Source of the DNA: SABY01 sp964523795
GTDB lineage: Bacteria > Bacteroidota > Bacteroidia > Bacteroidales > 4484-276
Assembly: GCA_964523795.1 (NCBI GenBank)
Contig: CAZGAO010000005.1
Coordinates: forward strand, 39,153 to 103,152
Direction of reading: 5' to 3'
DNA length: 64,000 bases
Shown here: in pieces, positions 60,382 to 64,000 of the stretch
How the letters are laid out: each line of letters starts with the position of its first letter
Numbering within the stretch: position 1 is the stretch's first letter
The notes under the pieces: model-generated
What the model saw: only the letters and a program-made list of their open reading frames with translations
The model's database searches: none
Told to the model about the DNA's origin: nothing
Made by a program: the position numbers and the translations under genes

Positions 60382-62325
60382 ATGGTAAAATTAGATGCAA
60401 AGATTCCTGCCGGCCCCTTGGCCGAAAAATGGACAAAATATAAGGCCGGCCAAAAGCTGGTGAACCCGGCCAACAAGCGCAAGCTCGAAATTATTGTGAT
60501 AGGTACCGGCCTGGCCGGAGCCGCCGCCGCAGCGAGTTTTGGCGAGTTGGGATTTAAGGTAAAAGTATTCGGCATTCACGACAGTGCCCGGCGTGCGCAC
60601 AGCATCGCTGCCCAAGGCGGGATAAACGCCACCAAGAACTACCGCAACGATGGCGATTCGGTATATCGGCTTTTTTACGATACCATCAAGGGCGGCGACT
60701 ACCGCTCGCGCGAAGCTAACGTGTATCGCCTGGCCGAGGTGAGCGACGAAATTATCGACCAGTGTGTGGCGCAGGGCGTGCCTTTTGCCCGCGAATACAG
60801 CGGCTACTTAGACAACCGCTCCTTTGGCGGTGCCCTCGTATCGCGTACCTTTTATGCCCGCGGGCAAACCGGACAGCAGTTGCTGCTGGGAGCCTACGGT
60901 GCCCTGAGCAAAGAAATTCACAATGGTAGTTGCCAAATGCTTACCATGCAGGAAGTACTGGATATTGTAATTGTGGACGGACGCGCCCGTGGCGTAGTTT
61001 CGCGCCACAGCATCACCGGCGAAATACAACGTCATTCGGCCCATGCCGTGGTTTTGGCCACCGGCGGCTATGGAAACGTATTCTTCCTCTCAACCAACGC
61101 CATGAACTCCAACGGCAGTGCTGTTTGGCGGGCTTATAAGAGCGGAGCTGTTTTTGGAAATCCTTCGTTTACACAAATCCATCCTACCTGTATCCCGGTG
61201 CATGGCGACTATCAATCCAAGCTTACGCTGATGAGTGAAAGCCTGCGCAACGATGGCCGTATCTGGGTTCCGAAAAAGCTGGAGGATGCTAAGAAAATTC
61301 AAAAGGGCGAACTAAAGCCTACCGAGATTGCCGAAGAAGACCGCGATTATTACCTCGAACGCAGGTATCCTGCCTTTGGCAATCTGGTGCCTCGCGATGT
61401 GGCTTCGCGGGCGGCTAAGGAACGTTGCGATGCTGGTCATGGCGTGGGAAGCACAGGCCTTGCCGTTTACCTCGACTTTGCTGATGCCATACAACGCTTA
61501 GGCAAAAATGTGATTACGGCTCGCTACGGCAACCTATTCCAGATTTATGAGAAAATAGTAGATGATAATCCCTACGAAACACCCATGATGATTTATCCCG
61601 CCGTGCATTACACCATGGGCGGCTTGTGGGTTGATTACGAATTGCAAACCACCATCCCAGGCCTGTTTGCCGCCGGCGAAGCCAACTTCTCCGACCACGG
61701 AGCCAATCGCCTGGGTGCTTCTGCCCTGATGCAGGGATTGAGCGATGGCTATTTTGTGATTCCTTACACCATGCAAAGCTATCTGGCCGACCAGATTAAT
61801 GTGCCCTTCTTTAAAACTGACCGGCCCGAGTTTGATGCCTCCGAAAAGAAAGTACGTGCCGAGCTTGAAAAGCTACTCAGCATCAAAGGCAGCCAAACGG
61901 TGGATACCTTCCACAAAAAACTGGGACACATCATGTGGGATCATGTGGGCATGACTCGTAATCGTGAAGGACTGCAAAAAGCCATTACCATGATACAGGA
62001 CTTGAAGAAAGAGTTTTGGAATGATGTGAAGATCCCCGGCGGCATAGATGGTAAAAACATGGAACTGGAAAAAGCCTGGCGTGCAGCCGACTACCTGGAG
62101 CTAGGCGAGCTGATGGCGCGCGATGCACTGGATCGCGAGGAATCGTGTGGCGGACACTTCCGCGAAGAACACCAAACGCCCGAGGGCGAAGCAATGCGCC
62201 ATGATGATAAATATACCCACGTTTCGGTGTGGGAATATCAGGGCGATGATAAGGAGCCTGCGCTAAACAAAGAGCCGCTCAACTACGAATTTATCGAAGT
62301 GAAAACAAGAAATTACAAAGAATAA
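60382..62325 (+). CDS. sdhA: Succinate dehydrogenase/fumarate reductase flavoprotein subunit
   Basis: The 647 residues contain the FAD dinucleotide fold VIGTGLAGAAAAASFGELG and the covalent FAD site RRAHSIAAQGGINATKN (His73). Substrate-site segments are TQIHPTCIPVHGDY, MSESLRNDGRIWVP, HYTMGGLWVDYELQTT and LFAAGEANFSDHGANRLGASAL (first part LFAAGEANFSDHG). It oxidises succinate to fumarate, or the reverse in anaerobes. It is typical of the type-B enzyme in length. It sits between sdhC and sdhB in one operon. Confidence 0.95.
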   Translation: MVKLDAKIPAGPLAEKWTKYKAGQKLVNPANKRKLEIIVIGTGLAGAAAAASFGELGFKVKVFGIHDSARRAHSIAAQGGINATKNYRNDGDSVYRLFYDTIKGGDYRSREANVYRLAEVSDEIIDQCVAQGVPFAREYSGYLDNRSFGGALVSRTFYARGQTGQQLLLGAYGALSKEIHNGSCQMLTMQEVLDIVIVDGRARGVVSRHSITGEIQRHSAHAVVLATGGYGNVFFLSTNAMNSNGSAVWRAYKSGAVFGNPSFTQIHPTCIPVHGDYQSKLTLMSESLRNDGRIWVPKKLEDAKKIQKGELKPTEIAEEDRDYYLERRYPAFGNLVPRDVASRAAKERCDAGHGVGSTGLAVYLDFADAIQRLGKNVITARYGNLFQIYEKIVDDNPYETPMMIYPAVHYTMGGLWVDYELQTTIPGLFAAGEANFSDHGANRLGASALMQGLSDGYFVIPYTMQSYLADQINVPFFKTDRPEFDASEKKVRAELEKLLSIKGSQTVDTFHKKLGHIMWDHVGMTRNREGLQKAITMIQDLKKEFWNDVKIPGGIDGKNMELEKAWRAADYLELGELMARDALDREESCGGHFREEHQTPEGEAMRHDDKYTHVSVWEYQGDDKEPALNKEPLNYEFIEVKTRNYKE

Positions 62326-62338
62326 AACCACCTTGACT

Positions 62339-63097
62339 ATGGATTTTAATTTAAAAATATGGCGTCAGAAAGATGCCAAGTCCAAAGGGAGCTTCAAAAC
62401 CTACACGGTTAACAATATATCCGAAGACGCATCCTTCCTCGAGATGCTCGACATCCTCAATGAGGAACTGGTGATAAAGGGCGAGATGCCTATCAATTTC
62501 GAGAACGACTGCCGCGAAGGAATTTGCGGCACGTGCAGCCTCTATGTTAACGGGCGGCCACATGGCCCCGACACGGGTATCACCATCTGCCAGGTACACA
62601 TGCGGAAGTTTAAGGGTATGAAAACCATTGTTATCGAGCCTTGGCGTTCCCGCGCCTTCCCGGTGCTCACCGACCTGATTGTGGACCGTTCGTCGTTCGA
62701 CCGGCTGATACAGGCCGGCGGTTACGTATCGGCACGCACGGGCGGCGTACCCGATGCCAACGCCATACTCATTCCCAAAAACAAGGCTGATGAGGCCATG
62801 GACGCTGCGGCTTGTATTGGTTGTGGTGCCTGCGTGGCTTCGTGCAAAAACGCCTCCGCCATGCTCTTTGTTTCGGCCAAGGTGGCTCAACTTGCGCTAC
62901 TACCACAGGGACAAGTGGAAGCCAAACGCCGGGTACAGAAAATGGTAAGGCAAATGGACATCGAAGGCTTTGGCAACTGCACCAACACCGGAGCATGTGA
63001 GGCCGAATGCCCCAAGGAGATCACTTTGGTAAATATCGCAAGATTGAATCGTGAGTTTATCGGTGCCAAGCTGGGCGCGCAAATGATGGCTGTTTAA
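62339..63097 (+). CDS. sdhB: Succinate dehydrogenase/fumarate reductase iron-sulfur subunit
   Basis: I start at the ATG at 62339 (MDFNLKIWRQK), not at the TTG two codons earlier, because homologues begin this way. The 252 residues have the [2Fe-2S] site CREGICGTCSLYVNG plus TICQ and two later cysteine clusters, CIGCGACVASCKN and CTNTGACEAECPKEI, for the [4Fe-4S] and [3Fe-4S] centres. It passes electrons between SdhA and SdhC. It is the last gene of the operon and a strong hairpin follows 15 bases after it. Confidence 0.94.
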   Translation: MDFNLKIWRQKDAKSKGSFKTYTVNNISEDASFLEMLDILNEELVIKGEMPINFENDCREGICGTCSLYVNGRPHGPDTGITICQVHMRKFKGMKTIVIEPWRSRAFPVLTDLIVDRSSFDRLIQAGGYVSARTGGVPDANAILIPKNKADEAMDAAACIGCGACVASCKNASAMLFVSAKVAQLALLPQGQVEAKRRVQKMVRQMDIEGFGNCTNTGACEAECPKEITLVNIARLNREFIGAKLGAQMMAV

Positions 63098-63112
63098 ACG
63101 CAGTTATAATTT

Positions 63113-63150
63113 TAAGGACATAAAGGTCGCTAACGACCTTTATGTCCTTA
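63113..63150 (+). terminator. Hairpin terminator after sdhB
   Basis: A perfect 17-bp stem (TAAGGACATAAAGGTCG, 63113-63129, with 63134-63150) and a four-base loop follow the sdhB stop. It lacks a long T run on either side, so it may work as a bidirectional block between sdhB and the convergent kinase, or protect mRNA ends. Confidence 0.6.
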
Positions 63151-63177
63151 CTCTTTAAAACCTCCCAAAAACCCCAA

Positions 63178-64000
63178 CTACCCCACCGGCAGCTCAAACG
63201 AAAATGCGCTGCCCTTGCCAGGCTGGCTTTCAACGCTTAATTTGCCCTTGTTTTTTTCCACAAATTCTTTTACCAGCAATAAACCCAGGCCGGTACCCCC
63301 TTCGTTGGCGGTACCCTTTTTGCGAATTTTTGAATCGGCCTGAAAGAGCGTCTTGATATCCTCGGGCGAAATGCCGGTTCCGGTATCCTGCACCGTGCAT
63401 TTTACCACCGAATCAAAGCTTTGTGATAAGTAGCTTATCGATCCACCGACATCGGTAAACTTGATGGCGTTGGAGGTAAGGTTTCGGATAATGGTGCGTA
63501 GCATATTTTCATCGGCAAAAACGAGGGTGTTTTCAGGGACAAGATTATTGAGGCTTATTTCTTTTTCTCTTGCATTGCGCTCCTGCAATTGAATAATATG
63601 CTCGATAATGAGGTTCAGGTCGTTTAGTACAGGTTTATATTTAATGCCATCCGAACTGCTTCTGGCCCATTCCAGTAGGTTTTCCAACAAGGCAAAAAGC
63701 TCTTCGGATGAGTGATGGATAAAATGGATAAACTCCTTTTTTTCCTTTTCCGAAAAATCATCATACTCATCGTGCAACAAGCTCGAAAAGCCTATCAGCG
63801 AATTGAAGGGGCTTTTAAGATCGTGGGCAATAATGCTGTACATTTTATCCTTGGCCTTACTCATCGCAATCAGTTTTTGTTCATGCTTGCGTATTGTGCG
63901 GGTACGATCTTCCACATGCCGCTGAAGTTTTTTGGCTGTTTTAAGATTCAGACCTCCTGACCTGTGCTTGATTTCCAGATAGTTTAGGAGCCTTTGCTCG
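63178..64000 (-). CDS. Sensor histidine kinase, N-terminal part cut by the window edge
   Basis: The frame is open to the window end with no stop, and begins EQRLLNYLEIKHRSGGLNL at the edge. Only 274 residues are visible. A coiled-coil linker (RHVEDRTRTIRKHEQKLIAM) leads to the phosphoacceptor segment MYSIIAHDLKSPFNSLIGF (His). An ATPase domain follows, with LTSNAIKFTDVGG (N box), VQDTGTGISPED (G1) and GGTGLGLLLVKEF (G2). It is a two-component sensor; the input domain is outside the window. A GTG at 63915 is only an internal codon, not the start. No response regulator is visible on this side. Confidence 0.85.
   Translation of the reverse strand, partial: EQRLLNYLEIKHRSGGLNLKTAKKLQRHVEDRTRTIRKHEQKLIAMSKAKDKMYSIIAHDLKSPFNSLIGFSSLLHDEYDDFSEKEKKEFIHFIHHSSEELFALLENLLEWARSSSDGIKYKPVLNDLNLIIEHIIQLQERNAREKEISLNNLVPENTLVFADENMLRTIIRNLTSNAIKFTDVGGSISYLSQSFDSVVKCTVQDTGTGISPEDIKTLFQADSKIRKKGTANEGGTGLGLLLVKEFVEKNKGKLSVESQPGKGSAFSFELPVG

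Noticed and set aside
63915..63915. GTG at 63915 as start of the histidine kinase
   Set aside because: The frame is open to the window edge with coiled-coil-like text, so the gene is cut by the window and the GTG is internal.

Overview
The window is a stretch of chromosome from a member of the Bacteroidota, most likely a Bacteroidales or Marinilabiliales-like environmental bacterium. Four things support this. First, type IX secretion (T9SS) parts and clients recur: a type B sorting tail at 1-275, PorP/SprF, GldJ, two PorU-type C25 sortases, PorV, PorG and a type A sorting tail. Second, promoters resemble the Bacteroidota TTTG-N(17-23)-TAnnTTTG consensus, and Shine-Dalgarno sites are almost absent. 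Third, the order nadK - porG - uppS - bamA - ompH - ompH is the one usual in this phylum. Fourth, succinate dehydrogenase has the three-gene C-A-B form. The precise taxon cannot be read from the sequence alone.

Layout. 1-1.6 kb: the end of a secreted protein gene, small genes, and a VapBC-like toxin-antitoxin pair lying between 50-bp direct repeats taken from the end of the neighbouring aldehyde dehydrogenase gene. 1.6-7.6 kb: aldehyde dehydrogenase, ModE-like regulator, lipoprotein, EEP-fold hydrolase, an overlapping pair of a GAF-like/nucleotidyltransferase protein and a phosphoesterase, and a HicB antitoxin with a hicA relic. 8.1-13 kb: NhaD antiporter, a TrpF-like protein without the catalytic Cys, anmK and murF. 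13.1-24.9 kb: a T9SS region (gldJ and porP on minus; two tandem porU-like genes and porV on plus). 25-33 kb: ispF, a DUF4251-like protein, tag, a barrel protein, a TPR histidine kinase and a molybdopterin operon moeA-moaA-moaC.

34.5-38.8 kb is an A+T-rich accessory island between guanine deaminase and a uracil permease. It carries two phage-type DNA-binding proteins (ORF6N and RhuM) that share a nearly identical 209-bp PLD-like segment, a broken HEPN/MNT pair, and a Vsr - small protein - HNH nuclease cassette with no methyltransferase, followed by a pseudogene. This is the most promising region for something undescribed.

38.8-46.3 kb: uracil permease, a large secreted PNGase F-like protein with a LamG-like insert, two barrel proteins and a degenerate PrsW-like membrane protein. 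46.3-56.8 kb: rsgA, CBS protein, an Omp85-like protein, nadK, a lipoprotein, porG, uppS, bamA and two Skp/OmpH chaperones, that is, outer-membrane assembly and cell-wall lipid carrier synthesis. 57-64 kb: alpha/beta hydrolase, Xaa-Pro aminopeptidase, succinate dehydrogenase/fumarate reductase, and the start of a histidine kinase gene cut by the window edge. Several intergenic stretches carry hairpin-rich repeats. I saw no tRNA, rRNA, CRISPR array or intact insertion sequence.
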